A DNA stretch of 10,622 nucleotides from JBOHHM01 sp050725495 (GCA_050725495.1 JBOHHM010000307.1:1-10622), one strand, 5' to 3'. Shown: positions 1 to 6,908, numbered from the stretch's first letter. Translations and numbers: made by a program. Notes: generated from the sequence alone by a model not told the origin.

Positions 1-1149
1 TGCTTGCAGCTTGGCCAGTTCGTCGATGTTCTTGGACAGCTCGGCGACCCGGGCCTGGGTGTCCTTGGCTTCGCGCTTGCTGGCAATCTTGTCTTCGCCG
101 GCCTTGGTCCCGACAGCCCCCTTGGACAGGGTCAGCTTGTCGGGTGCGGCTGTCGTGGGCCTCTTGTCTTCGACATTGGCCTGCAGCTTGCCAGCGGCCT
201 TGCGGTCGGCGGCGGCCAACTGGGTGTCGGGTGCGCCTTGAGCCAGTCTGCGGCGGAACTCGTTGAAGTCCCGGCTTTGCGCCAGGATGGTTTTCGAAGC
301 CTCACCGCCCGGCGCGGCCGCGGCCTGTTCGGCCGTGGGGATGTCGAGCACTGACCCGGCCTTGATCCGGTTGACGTTGCCGCCAATAAAGGCATCGGGG
401 TTGGCATGCAGCAGGGCAACCAGCATCTGGTCCAGCGACACATGGTCCGGCTTGTGGGCTGCGGCGATCCTGCCGGCCGTGTCGCCCGAACTCACCGTCA
501 CTTGCTTGGCGCCGCTAGGGGGTGCTTTGGCCGCCGCACGCGCTGCGGGCGGCGCGCTGCTGGCCGGGGCGGTGCGGTTGCCTGGCGCTGCTGCCACGGG
601 CGCCGGCATGACGCGCGGGCTGGAAGTCGGGGAGGGCGCAGGCAGCTGGGCAGCGGTCATGGGTGCGACACCGCCCTGCCGCAGATTGGGGGGATCGAAC
701 AGCATCGTGTAGTCGCGCACGATGCGGCCCGAAGACCAGCTGGTTTCCAGGATCAAGTCGATAAAGGGGTCGCTGATGGGCCGGTCGCTGCTCAGGCGCA
801 GGTAGGCGCGGCCATCGGGACGCCGCTGCAGGCTCACCTGCAGGCCGGTCATCACCGGGCTGTATTCGAGGCCGGCGGCTTTGAAGGCATCGGGGCTGGC
901 CACGCCGCTTTTGAGGCTGGCCGCTTCTTCGGCATTGATCTCGGGAATATCGATTTCGGCACGCAAGGGCTCGCCCAACGCGGACTGGACCGTCACACGG
1001 CCCAGCGCAAGCGCATGGGCGTCTGAGCCGAAAAGACCAAAAGCCAAGGCAAGGGCAGCGACCAAGGCGGACGCCTGCCGGCCAGGAGACTTGCGCGTCA
1101 ATTCTTGAGCAACACGTGCTGGGTCAGCAGGCAATTTTTTTCTCATCAT
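1..1149 (-). CDS. fimV: FimV-like polar/pilus-assembly protein, N-terminal part (3' end cut by window edge)
   Basis: Reading down from 1149 gives 383 codons with no stop before the window edge, so only the N-terminal part is present. A basic N-terminus and hydrophobic stretch (about residues 26-41) lead to a signal-peptidase-like site SDAHA (about 42-46). Residues ~47-154 match the FimV core domain: ALGRVTVQSALGEPLRAEID, then YLRLSSDRPISDPFIDLI and VRDYTMLFDPP. A Pro/Ala-rich linker (~160-213) precedes a LysM module (~215-271, QVTVSSGDTAGRIA to AGSVLDIP). The visible end is charged, coiled-coil-like sequence. In Pseudomonas, FimV is an inner-membrane peptidoglycan-binding hub for type IV pili, cAMP signalling and cell polarity; that role is inferred here. 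Two adjacent ATGs (1147-1149 and 1144-1146) could start it; an in-frame stop at 1189-1191 rules out a longer ATG start. It lies downstream of asd behind a hairpin, so it probably has its own promoter. Confidence 0.93.
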   Translation of the reverse strand, partial: MMRKKLPADPARVAQELTRKSPGRQASALVAALALAFGLFGSDAHALALGRVTVQSALGEPLRAEIDIPEINAEEAASLKSGVASPDAFKAAGLEYSPVMTGLQVSLQRRPDGRAYLRLSSDRPISDPFIDLILETSWSSGRIVRDYTMLFDPPNLRQGGVAPMTAAQLPAPSPTSSPRVMPAPVAAAPGNRTAPASSAPPAARAAAKAPPSGAKQVTVSSGDTAGRIAAAHKPDHVSLDQMLVALLHANPDAFIGGNVNRIKAGSVLDIPTAEQAAAAPGGEASKTILAQSRDFNEFRRRLAQGAPDTQLAAADRKAAGKLQANVEDKRPTTAAPDKLTLSKGAVGTKAGEDKIASKREAKDTQARVAELSKNIDELAKLQA

Positions 1150-1169
1150 GCGGAAGAACGCCTCGACAC

Positions 1170-1198
1170 TGAATACTGTTGATCGAAATTAACATCAA
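1170..1198 (-). promoter_or_regulatory. Weak candidate sigma-70 promoter for fimV
   Basis: On the minus strand TTGATG (1193-1198) is followed after exactly 17 nt by TATTCA (1170-1175). The -35 matches 4 of 6 consensus bases and the -10 only 3 of 6. It sits 21 nt upstream of the first fimV ATG, which would leave a very short leader. Placement is good but the match is poor, so this is only a candidate. Confidence 0.25.
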
Positions 1199-1220
1199 TG
1201 CCCTGGCCTGACAAGCCGAG

Positions 1221-1259
1221 ACCGCTCTTAACGGTGGGAGCTTCGGGTTAGCGAGCGGT
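1221..1259. repeat. Imperfect inverted repeat in the asd-fimV spacer
   Basis: ACCGCTC (1221-1227) pairs with GAGCGGT (1253-1259). Inside these, TAAC (1229-1232) pairs with GTTA (1247-1250) with small bulges, leaving a 14-nt loop. It lies upstream of the candidate fimV promoter and downstream of the asd hairpin. No U-tract follows on the minus strand, so it does not look like a terminator. It could be an operator or an RNA structure; the function is unknown. Confidence 0.45.
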
Positions 1260-1292
1260 GGCATTCCGGCGGTTGTTGCCAAACCACAACGT

Positions 1293-1330
1293 CAAACAGT
1301 GGCCTGAGCGCAAGCGTGGCAGGCCACTGT
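1293..1330 (-). terminator. Probable transcription terminator hairpin after asd
   Basis: A perfect 11-bp inverted repeat, ACAGTGGCCTG (1296-1306) and CAGGCCACTGT (1320-1330), with a 13-nt loop begins 17 nt past the asd stop codon. On the minus strand the second arm ends in T and is followed by TTG, so the U-run is short (TTT). The strong stem and position immediately after the last gene of the leu-asd block support a terminator, though a weak or Rho-assisted one. Confidence 0.6.
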
Positions 1331-1347
1331 AGGTCTATGGTTTCAGA

Positions 1348-2484
1348 TCAGGCGTCGAGCAGAATGCGCAGCATGCGGCGCAGCGGCTCGGCAGCGCCCC
1401 ACAGCAGCTGGTCGCCGATGGTGAAGGCGCCGACATACTCGGGGCCCATGGCCATCTTGCGGATGCGGCCCACGGGAATCGTCAGCGTGCCGGTCACGGC
1501 CACCGGCGTCAGATCCTGGATCGTGGCCTCGCGCGTGTTGGGCACCACCTTGACCCACTGGTTGTCAGCCGCGATCATGGCCTCGATGTCGGCCACCGGC
1601 ACGTCCTTCCTGAGCTTGAAGGTCAGGGCCTGGCTGTGGCAGCGCATGGCGCCGATGCGCACGCAGTAGCCGTCCACCGGTACCGCGGCGCTGCCGAAGC
1701 CCTCGCCCTGGCCAAGGATCTTGTTGGTCTCGGCCATCCCCTTCCATTCCTCGCGGCTCATGCCGTTGCCCAGGTCCTTGTCGATCCAGGGGATCAGGCT
1801 GCCGCCGAGCGGCACGCCGAAGTTGGCCTTCTCGGCGTCTTCCAGCGTGCGCTGCTTGGCGATCACCTTGCGGTCGATCTCGAGGATGGCGCTGGTCGGA
1901 TCGGCCAGCAGGTCACGGACTTCGTGGTTCAGCGTGCCGAACTGGGCCAGCAGCTCGCGCATGTGCTGGGCCCCGCCGCCCGACGCGGCCTGGTAGGTCT
2001 GCGTGCTCATCCACTCGACCAGACCGGCCTTGTAGAGCGCGCCCACGCCCATCAGCATGCAGCTGACCGTGCAATTGCCGCCGATCCAGTTTCTGCCGCC
2101 GTCACGCAGCGCGTTCTTGATGACGGGCAGGTTGACCGGGTCGAGCACGATGACGGCGTCGTCCTTCATGCGCAGCGTGGAGGCCGCGTCGATCCAGTGG
2201 CCGGTCCAGCCGGCCGCGCGCAGCTTGGGAAACACCTCGGTGGTGTAGTCGCCGCCCTGGGCCGTGAGGATGATGTCGCACTGCTTGAGTGCGGCGATGT
2301 CGTAGGCGTCCTTGAGCGTGGTTTCATTCTTCGCCTGGGCCGGGGCCTTGCCGCCGGCGTTCGAGGTCGAGAAAAACACCGGCTCGATCAGGCCGAAGTC
2401 GCCTTCGGCCTGCATGCGCTGCATCAGCACGGAGCCGACCATGCCGCGCCAGCCTACGAGTCCTACGAGATTGCCAACTTTCAT
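1348..2484 (-). CDS. asd: Aspartate-semialdehyde dehydrogenase
   Basis: Converts L-aspartyl-4-phosphate to aspartate semialdehyde with NADPH, the branch-point reaction toward lysine/diaminopimelate, methionine and threonine; cytoplasmic. The 378-residue product is of the E. coli-like type. Visible marks are the N-terminal nucleotide-binding loop GLVGWRGMVGSVL (~8-20), the active-site cysteine in GGNCTVSCMLM (Cys138), the QAASGGGAQHMREL segment, and the acid/base histidine in RIGAMRCHSQA (His283). Start choice: GTG at 2487 directly precedes ATG at 2484. The Shine-Dalgarno AAAGGG (2492-2497) is 7 nt from the ATG but only 4 nt from the GTG, so the ATG is preferred. It lies 80 nt after leuB, with a GC-rich hairpin between, and may be read from the leu transcript. 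No key residue is missing. Confidence 0.97.
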   Translation of the reverse strand: MKVGNLVGLVGWRGMVGSVLMQRMQAEGDFGLIEPVFFSTSNAGGKAPAQAKNETTLKDAYDIAALKQCDIILTAQGGDYTTEVFPKLRAAGWTGHWIDAASTLRMKDDAVIVLDPVNLPVIKNALRDGGRNWIGGNCTVSCMLMGVGALYKAGLVEWMSTQTYQAASGGGAQHMRELLAQFGTLNHEVRDLLADPTSAILEIDRKVIAKQRTLEDAEKANFGVPLGGSLIPWIDKDLGNGMSREEWKGMAETNKILGQGEGFGSAAVPVDGYCVRIGAMRCHSQALTFKLRKDVPVADIEAMIAADNQWVKVVPNTREATIQDLTPVAVTGTLTIPVGRIRKMAMGPEYVGAFTIGDQLLWGAAEPLRRMLRILLDA

Positions 2485-2503
2485 CACTGTGCCCTTTCAA
2501 AGT

Positions 2504-2539
2504 CAAAAAACTTGCTTCCCCCGGCTCGTCGGGCCGGGG
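2504..2539 (-). other. GC-rich hairpin followed by a T6 run between leuB and asd
   Basis: CCCCGGC (2519-2525) and GCCGGGG (2533-2539) form a 7-bp stem with a 7-nt loop. On the minus strand the stem is followed by GAAGCAAG and then six Ts (complement of 2505-2510). The 8-nt gap before the T-run is longer than in a typical intrinsic terminator. It could lower read-through from leuB into asd, or be an mRNA-stability structure. Confidence 0.4.
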
Positions 2540-2564
2540 AGGGCGTGACGAACCGGAGCCTGTA

Positions 2565-3653
2565 CTAGCCCTTGGTAATGGTTTTGGTGATGGCCGCGAC
2601 CACGGCGTCACCCATCTCACGGGTGCCCACCTTGGTTGTGCCTTCGGAGTAAATGTCTGCCGTGCGCAAGCCGGACGCGAGCACGTCCTTCACGGCCGAC
2701 TCGATAAGGTCGGCCGCGCTGGCTTGGTTGAGGGAGAAGCGGAGCATCATGGCAGCAGACAGTATTGTAGCCAAAGGATTGGCAACCCCCTTGCCGGCGA
2801 TGTCCGGGGCGCTGCCATGGCTGGGCTCGTACAGGCCCTGGTTGCTGGCGTTCAGGCTGGCCGAGGGCAGCATGCCGATCGAGCCGGTCAGCATCGCGGC
2901 TTCGTCCGACAGGATGTCGCCGAACATGTTGCCGGTGACGACCACGTCGAATTTCTTCGGCGCCTTGACCAGCTGCATCGCGGCGTTGTCCACGTACATG
3001 TGGTCGAGCTCGACATCGGGGTACTGTTGGCCGACCTCGGTGACCACGTCCTTCCAGAGCTGGAAGGTCTCCAGCACATTGGCCTTGTCCACGCTGGTCA
3101 CGCGCTTGGCTCGCTTGCGCGCGGCCTGGAACGCGACATGGGCGATGCGCTCGATCTCGGGGCGCGAGTAGCGCATGGTGTCGAAGGCTTCCTCGGCGCC
3201 GGGGAAGTGGCCGTCCACGGCCGTGCGGCGGCCGCGCGGCTGGCCGAAGTAGATGTCGCCCGTGAGCTCGCGGATGATGAGGATGTCCAGGCCTGCGATC
3301 AACTCGGGCTTGAGGCTGGAGGCGCCGACCAGCTGCTCGTAGCAGATCGCGGGGCGGAAGTTGGCGAACAGGCCCAGGTTCTTGCGCAGGCCCAGGATCG
3401 CCTGCTCGGGGCGCAGCGCGCGCTCGAGCTTGTCGTATTTCCAGTCGCCGACGGCGCCGAACAGCACGGCGTCGGCCTCTTTGGCGAGTTTTAATGTGGC
3501 CTCGGGCAGCGGGTGGCCATGGGCCTCGTAGGCCGCACCGCCGACCAGCGCGGTTTCCATTTCGAACTTCAGGTCCAGCGCCTTGAGGACCTTGACGGCT
3601 TCGGCCACGATTTCGGTGCCGATGCCGTCACCGGGGAGAATTGCGATTTTCAT
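2565..3653 (-). CDS. leuB: 3-isopropylmalate dehydrogenase
   Basis: Oxidises and decarboxylates (2R,3S)-3-isopropylmalate to 2-oxoisocaproate with NAD+, the third step of leucine synthesis; a cytoplasmic dimer with Mg/Mn. The 362-residue product begins MKIAILPGDGIGTEI, the classic family start. Conserved substrate residues are Arg90, Arg100 (LGLFANFRPA) and Arg128 (REL), with Tyr135 in GDIYFGQPRG. Lys190 lies in TSVDKANVLE, the metal aspartates are Asp222, Asp246 and Asp250 (YVDNAA, GDILSDEAAM), and the NAD-binding segment is YEPSHGSAPDIAGKGVANP. An in-frame TTG at 3680 would add nine unrelated residues and is rejected. The sequence directly before the ATG is a copy of a dispersed 21-bp repeat rather than a good Shine-Dalgarno (at best AGAG). 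It follows leuD after 73 nt. Confidence 0.97.
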   Translation of the reverse strand: MKIAILPGDGIGTEIVAEAVKVLKALDLKFEMETALVGGAAYEAHGHPLPEATLKLAKEADAVLFGAVGDWKYDKLERALRPEQAILGLRKNLGLFANFRPAICYEQLVGASSLKPELIAGLDILIIRELTGDIYFGQPRGRRTAVDGHFPGAEEAFDTMRYSRPEIERIAHVAFQAARKRAKRVTSVDKANVLETFQLWKDVVTEVGQQYPDVELDHMYVDNAAMQLVKAPKKFDVVVTGNMFGDILSDEAAMLTGSIGMLPSASLNASNQGLYEPSHGSAPDIAGKGVANPLATILSAAMMLRFSLNQASAADLIESAVKDVLASGLRTADIYSEGTTKVGTREMGDAVVAAITKTITKG

Positions 3654-3674
3654 GGTTGCTCTGTTTTTGATAGC
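3654..3674 (-). repeat. Dispersed 21-bp repeat, copy 1, abutting the leuB start codon
   Basis: On the minus strand this reads GCTATC, then AAAAACAG, then AGCAACC, ending immediately before the leuB ATG. A second copy lies at 7068-7088 on the plus strand and differs at one position (20 of 21 identical). AT-rich intergenic motifs of the GCTATCAAAA type are, from memory, common in Comamonadaceae genomes. Here it supplies the entire ribosome-binding region of leuB. Confidence 0.7.
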
Positions 3675-3679
3675 GTTCA

Positions 3680-3704
3680 ACGCCCATCCGGTACGGGCGG
3701 GCGT
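3680..3704. repeat. Imperfect palindrome in the leuD-leuB spacer
   Basis: ACGCCC (3680-3685) and CCG (3688-3690) mirror CGG (3694-3696) and GGGCGT (3699-3704), with a GTA centre and a 2-nt mismatch on each side. It lies just upstream of the 21-bp repeat ahead of leuB. No U-tract follows on the minus strand, so it is not an intrinsic terminator. It could be an mRNA stability or processing hairpin. Confidence 0.4.
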
Positions 3705-3726
3705 GCTGTTTTCTTCGTGAGGGCGC

Positions 3727-4377
3727 TTAGCGGACCAGGGTGTGGGCCAACCAGGGCTTCTGGGCCAGGCGCTCGGCTTCGAAGGCCTTGATCTTGTCGG
3801 ACTGGCGCAGGGTCAGGCCGATGTCGTCGAAGCCGTTGAGCAGGCAGTATTTGCGAAAGGCCTGGACCTCGAAAGGCAGCTCTTCACCCTGGGGTTTGAC
3901 GATGACCTGGCGCTCGAGATCGATGGTGAGCTGGTAGCCGGGGAAGGCCACGACCTCGTCGAACAACTGGTTGACCTGGGACTCGCTGAGCTGAATAGGC
4001 AGCAGGCCATTCTTGAAGCTGTTGTTGAAAAAGATGTCGGCGTAGCTCGGCGCGATGAGGGCGCGAAAGCCATACTGGTCCAGCGCCCAGGGCGCATGCT
4101 CGCGCGAGGAGCCGCAGCCGAAGTTCTTGCGTGCCAGCAGGATCGAGGCACCCTGGTAGCGCGGCTGGTTCAGCACGAAGTCGGGATTGGGCTTGCGGCT
4201 GGCCGGGTCCTGGCCGGGGAAGCCGGGGTCCAGGTAGCGCCACTCGTCGAACAGGTTGGGGCCGAAGCCGGTCTTGCGGATCGATTTGAGGAACTGCTTG
4301 GGGATGATGGCATCGGTGTCGACGTTCTCACGATCCATCGGGGCCACCAGGCCCTTGTGCACGGTGAATTTCTGCAT
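3727..4377 (-). CDS. leuD: 3-isopropylmalate dehydratase, small subunit
   Basis: Small (swivel-domain) subunit of isopropylmalate isomerase. With LeuC it interconverts 2- and 3-isopropylmalate, the second step of leucine synthesis, in the cytoplasm. The 216-residue product has the family's usual length. It starts MQKFTVHKGLVAPMDRENVD and carries TDAIIPKQFLKSI (~21-33), the hallmark substrate loop NFGCGSSREHAPWALDQYGF (~85-104) and APSYADIFFNNSFKNGLLPI. The ATG lies 3 nt after the stop codon of the upstream lipoprotein gene; its only Shine-Dalgarno-like sequence, GAAGAAG, is inside the end of that gene. Translation is therefore probably coupled to the lipoprotein gene. LeuC is encoded upstream of that small gene, so the two subunits are not directly adjacent. 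Confidence 0.97.
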   Translation of the reverse strand: MQKFTVHKGLVAPMDRENVDTDAIIPKQFLKSIRKTGFGPNLFDEWRYLDPGFPGQDPASRKPNPDFVLNQPRYQGASILLARKNFGCGSSREHAPWALDQYGFRALIAPSYADIFFNNSFKNGLLPIQLSESQVNQLFDEVVAFPGYQLTIDLERQVIVKPQGEELPFEVQAFRKYCLLNGFDDIGLTLRQSDKIKAFEAERLAQKPWLAHTLVR

Positions 4378-4380
4378 GGC

Positions 4381-4509
4381 TTACTTCTTCACGGCGTTTT
4401 CGATCGCGGAGCCGGCCTTTTGGACATCCTGGCCCATGCCCTTGACGGTGTTGCAGCCGCTCAGGACCAGCAGGAGGCCGAGGGCGAGGATCGTGGCGGT
4501 TTTCTTCAT
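4381..4509 (-). CDS. Entericidin A/B-like small lipoprotein
   Basis: A 42-residue product beginning MKKTATILALGLLLVLSGC, then NTVKGMGQDVQKAGSAIENA and a VKK end. The basic start, hydrophobic core (~5-16) and lipobox LSGC (Cys19) mark a lipoprotein signal peptide, giving a mature lipopeptide of about 24 residues anchored in an envelope membrane. The NTVKG.G.D.QK.G.AIE pattern is that of the entericidin EcnA/EcnB family, described in enterobacteria as a small antidote/toxin lipoprotein pair; function elsewhere is largely unknown. The start is well supported: AAGGAG (4517-4522) stands 7 nt before the ATG and overlaps the last base of the leuC stop. The stop is 3 nt before leuD. There is no second entericidin gene beside it, so an antidote/toxin pair is not supported here. 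Confidence 0.9.
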   Translation of the reverse strand: MKKTATILALGLLLVLSGCNTVKGMGQDVQKAGSAIENAVKK

Positions 4510-4521
4510 GGAAAAACTCCT

Positions 4522-5943
4522 TCAGGCGAATTGACGGACATCGACAAAATGGCCGTGCAAGGCGGCAGCGGCGGCCATGGACGGGCTGACCAGATGAGTG
4601 CGCCCCCCCGCGCCCTGGCGGCCTTCGAAATTGCGGTTGCTGGTCGATGCGCAGCGCTCGCCCGGCTCGAGCCTGTCGGCGTTCATCGCCAGGCACATCG
4701 AGCAGCCCGGTTCGCGCCATTCAAAGCCGGCGGCCTTGAAGATTTGGTCCAGCCCTTCGCGTTCGGCCTGCTCCTTGACCAGCCCGGAGCCGGGAACGAC
4801 CATGGCCAGCTTGACGTTCTTCGCGATCTTCTGGCCGAGCTTTTTGACCATCGCAGCAGCTTCGCGAATGTCCTCGATGCGGCTGTTGGTGCAGGAGCCG
4901 ATGAAGACCTTGTCGATGTAGATGTCGTTGATGGCCTTGCCGGGCTGCAAGGCCATGTAGTTCAGTGCCCGCTCGATCGCGCCGCGCTTGCTCGCATCCT
5001 TTTCCTTGTCCGGGTCGGGCACGCGGCCATCGACGCCCAGCACCATCTCGGGCGAGGTGCCCCAGGTGACCTGCGGAATGATTTGCGAGGCGTCGAGCGT
5101 CACGACGGTGTCGAACCGGGCGTCGGCGTCGGAGTACAGCATCTTCCAATAGCTCACGGCCTGATCCCATTCGACGCCCGTGGGGGCCAAAGGGCGGCCC
5201 CTGACGTACTCAATGGTCTTGTCGTCGACCCCGACCAGGCCGGCGCGGGCTCCCGCCTCGATCGCCATGTTGCAGACCGTCATGCGGCCTTCCATGCTGA
5301 GCGCGCGGATCGCGGTGCCGGCGAATTCGATGGTGTAGCCGGTGCCGCCGGCGGTGCCGATCTTGCCGATGATGGCGAGCACGATGTCCTTGGCCGTGCA
5401 GCCGCGCGCGAGTTGGCCATCGACTCTCACCTGCATGTTCTTGGCCTTCTTGGCCAGCAGGGTTTGCGTGGCCATCACATGCTCGACCTCGCTGGTGCCG
5501 ATGCCGTGCGCGAGCGCCCCGAAGGCGCCATGCGTGGAGGTGTGGGAGTCGCCGCAGACCACGGTCATGCCTGGCAGGGTGGCACCTTCTTCCGGGCCGA
5601 TCACATGGACGATGCCTTGGCGCTTGGACAGGAACGGGAAGTAGGCGGCCGCGCCGAATTCCTCGATGTTGTGGTCCAGCGTGGTGACCTGCTCCTTGCT
5701 GATCGGGTCGGTGATGCCGTCGTAGCCCAGTTCCCAGCCGGTCGTGGGTGTGTTGTGGTCGGCCGTCGCGACGATCGAGCTGATGCGCCAGACCTTGCGG
5801 CCGGCCTCGCGCAGGCCTTCAAACGCTTGCGGGCTGGTGACTTCGTGCACCAGATGGCGGTCGATGTAGACGATGGCCGTGCCGTCCTCCTCGGTGTGGA
5901 CGACATGTTCGTCCCAAATCTTGTCGTAAAGCGTGCGTCCCAT
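4522..5943 (-). CDS. leuC: 3-isopropylmalate dehydratase, large subunit
   Basis: Large aconitase-like subunit of isopropylmalate isomerase, working with LeuD in leucine synthesis; cytoplasmic. The 473-residue product matches the usual length. The [4Fe-4S] cluster cysteines are visible: Cys351 in IGSCTNSR, and Cys414 and Cys417 in EPGCSMCLAMN. Other family signatures are TLYDKIWDEHVV at the start, VATADHNTPTT (~58-68), VVCGDSHTSTHGAFGALAHG (~128-147) and the end SPSMAAAAALHGHFVDVR. The frame is open upstream to 6435, but that is a shadow of the LysR gene. The ATG at 5943 has GAAGGA about 7 nt upstream and gives the family's N-terminus. It starts 26 nt after the lysR stop and is followed after 12 nt by the lipoprotein gene. 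All ligands are intact. Confidence 0.98.
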   Translation of the reverse strand: MGRTLYDKIWDEHVVHTEEDGTAIVYIDRHLVHEVTSPQAFEGLREAGRKVWRISSIVATADHNTPTTGWELGYDGITDPISKEQVTTLDHNIEEFGAAAYFPFLSKRQGIVHVIGPEEGATLPGMTVVCGDSHTSTHGAFGALAHGIGTSEVEHVMATQTLLAKKAKNMQVRVDGQLARGCTAKDIVLAIIGKIGTAGGTGYTIEFAGTAIRALSMEGRMTVCNMAIEAGARAGLVGVDDKTIEYVRGRPLAPTGVEWDQAVSYWKMLYSDADARFDTVVTLDASQIIPQVTWGTSPEMVLGVDGRVPDPDKEKDASKRGAIERALNYMALQPGKAINDIYIDKVFIGSCTNSRIEDIREAAAMVKKLGQKIAKNVKLAMVVPGSGLVKEQAEREGLDQIFKAAGFEWREPGCSMCLAMNADRLEPGERCASTSNRNFEGRQGAGGRTHLVSPSMAAAAALHGHFVDVRQFA

Positions 5944-5969
5944 GGTGCTTCCTTCGTGGGGGTGTGATT

Positions 5970-6902
5970 TTATGCCGCGGCCGTCAGCGCCACGCGGGCT
6001 GTCAAGTGATCCACCAGCAGCCGCGCGGTCACTGGCAGGGTCGAGAAGTCGCGGGCCACGAGCTGGATCTGCCGTGCTGCCCAGTCGTTGTTCAGTGCCA
6101 CCGATTCGAGGTCGCCGACGCCGTGCATCAGCTCGAACGCGCGCTGCGGCATGACGCCCACGCCCAGGCCGTTGTGGATCATGCGGCACATCGCGTCCAG
6201 GCCGGTCACATGGATGCGCAGCTTGATCGTGCGCCCGGCCTGGGCGGCTGCCTCGCGCATCGCCAGGTAGATCGAGCTGTTGGCGTGCAGGCCGACCTGG
6301 TCGTAGTCGAGCGTCGCTTCGAAGTCGACCTGTTTTTGGGCGGCCAGCACATGGCCCTTGGGCACGATCAAGACCAAACGGTCTTGACGGTAGGGAGCAA
6401 CCTGCAAATTCCCGGTGCCGACGCCGGTGTTGCAAATGCCCAGATCGGCCGCGCCTTCCTGCACGGCGCGCACGACCTCGGTGCTCAGGTGCTCCTCGAG
6501 GTCGATCTTGACCTCGCCATGCTGGCGGATGAAGGCCCCGAGGTCCTCGGGCAGAAACTGCACGATGGCCGAGATGCTGGCGTGCACCCGCACATGGCCG
6601 CGTATGCCGTCGGCATATTCGCTAAGTTCGCCCTGCATTTTTTCCAGGCTGAACAGCACGGAGCGGGCATGGTGCAGCAGGCTTTCGCCGGCCGGGGTCA
6701 GATCGACGCCGCGCGTGTGGCGGTACAGCAGCGGCGTCTCGAGCGTGGCTTCGAGGTCGCTCAGGCGCTTGCTGACCGCCGAGGCGGCGATGAACTCGCG
6801 CTCGGCCGCCTTGCCGATGCTGCCGAGCTCGCAGACAGCCACGAACAGCTGCAGCGAGGTCAGGTCCATGCGGCGGGCGAAGTTGCGCTCGGTGGTCTTC
6901 AT
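5970..6902 (-). CDS. LysR-family transcriptional regulator ahead of leuC
   Basis: A 310-residue LysR-type regulator. The N-terminal winged helix-turn-helix spans ~13-72: MDLTSLQLFVAVCELGSIGK, AASAVSKRLSDLEATL, RHTRGVDLTPAGESLL. A linker helix follows (~73-95), then a periplasmic-binding-protein-like effector domain (~103-300) with ADLGICNTG, DRLVLIVPKGH and MIHNGLGVGVMPQ. The effector is unknown. Its stop is only 26 nt before leuC on the same strand, so it is probably the first gene of the leu transcript, unlike the divergent layout common for LysR regulators. A role in leucine-gene control or autoregulation is inferred. The start is uncertain: ATG at 6902 or ATG at 6869 (MDLTSLQ) are both possible, and neither has a good Shine-Dalgarno. 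As I recall, a LysR gene precedes leuC in Pseudomonas too. Confidence 0.9.
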   Translation of the reverse strand: MKTTERNFARRMDLTSLQLFVAVCELGSIGKAAEREFIAASAVSKRLSDLEATLETPLLYRHTRGVDLTPAGESLLHHARSVLFSLEKMQGELSEYADGIRGHVRVHASISAIVQFLPEDLGAFIRQHGEVKIDLEEHLSTEVVRAVQEGAADLGICNTGVGTGNLQVAPYRQDRLVLIVPKGHVLAAQKQVDFEATLDYDQVGLHANSSIYLAMREAAAQAGRTIKLRIHVTGLDAMCRMIHNGLGVGVMPQRAFELMHGVGDLESVALNNDWAARQIQLVARDFSTLPVTARLLVDHLTARVALTAAA

Positions 6903-6908
6903 GAAGCG

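Noticed and set aside
4381..4509. The lipoprotein as half of an entericidin antidote/toxin pair
   Set aside because: Only one such gene is present and both flanks are leucine-pathway genes with 12-nt and 3-nt junctions, leaving no room for a partner.
3742..5967. A 741-codon open frame on the plus strand, antisense to leuD, the lipoprotein gene and leuC
   Set aside because: The minus-strand genes have unambiguous family motifs. The antisense frame is an artefact of GC-rich codon bias; its translation is low-complexity, rich in Gly/Ala/Asp/Val, and matches no family.
5944..6435. N-terminal extension of leuC by about 164 residues
   Set aside because: The extension lies inside the lysR coding region in another frame. 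The ATG at 5943 has a good Shine-Dalgarno and gives the canonical LeuC N-terminus.
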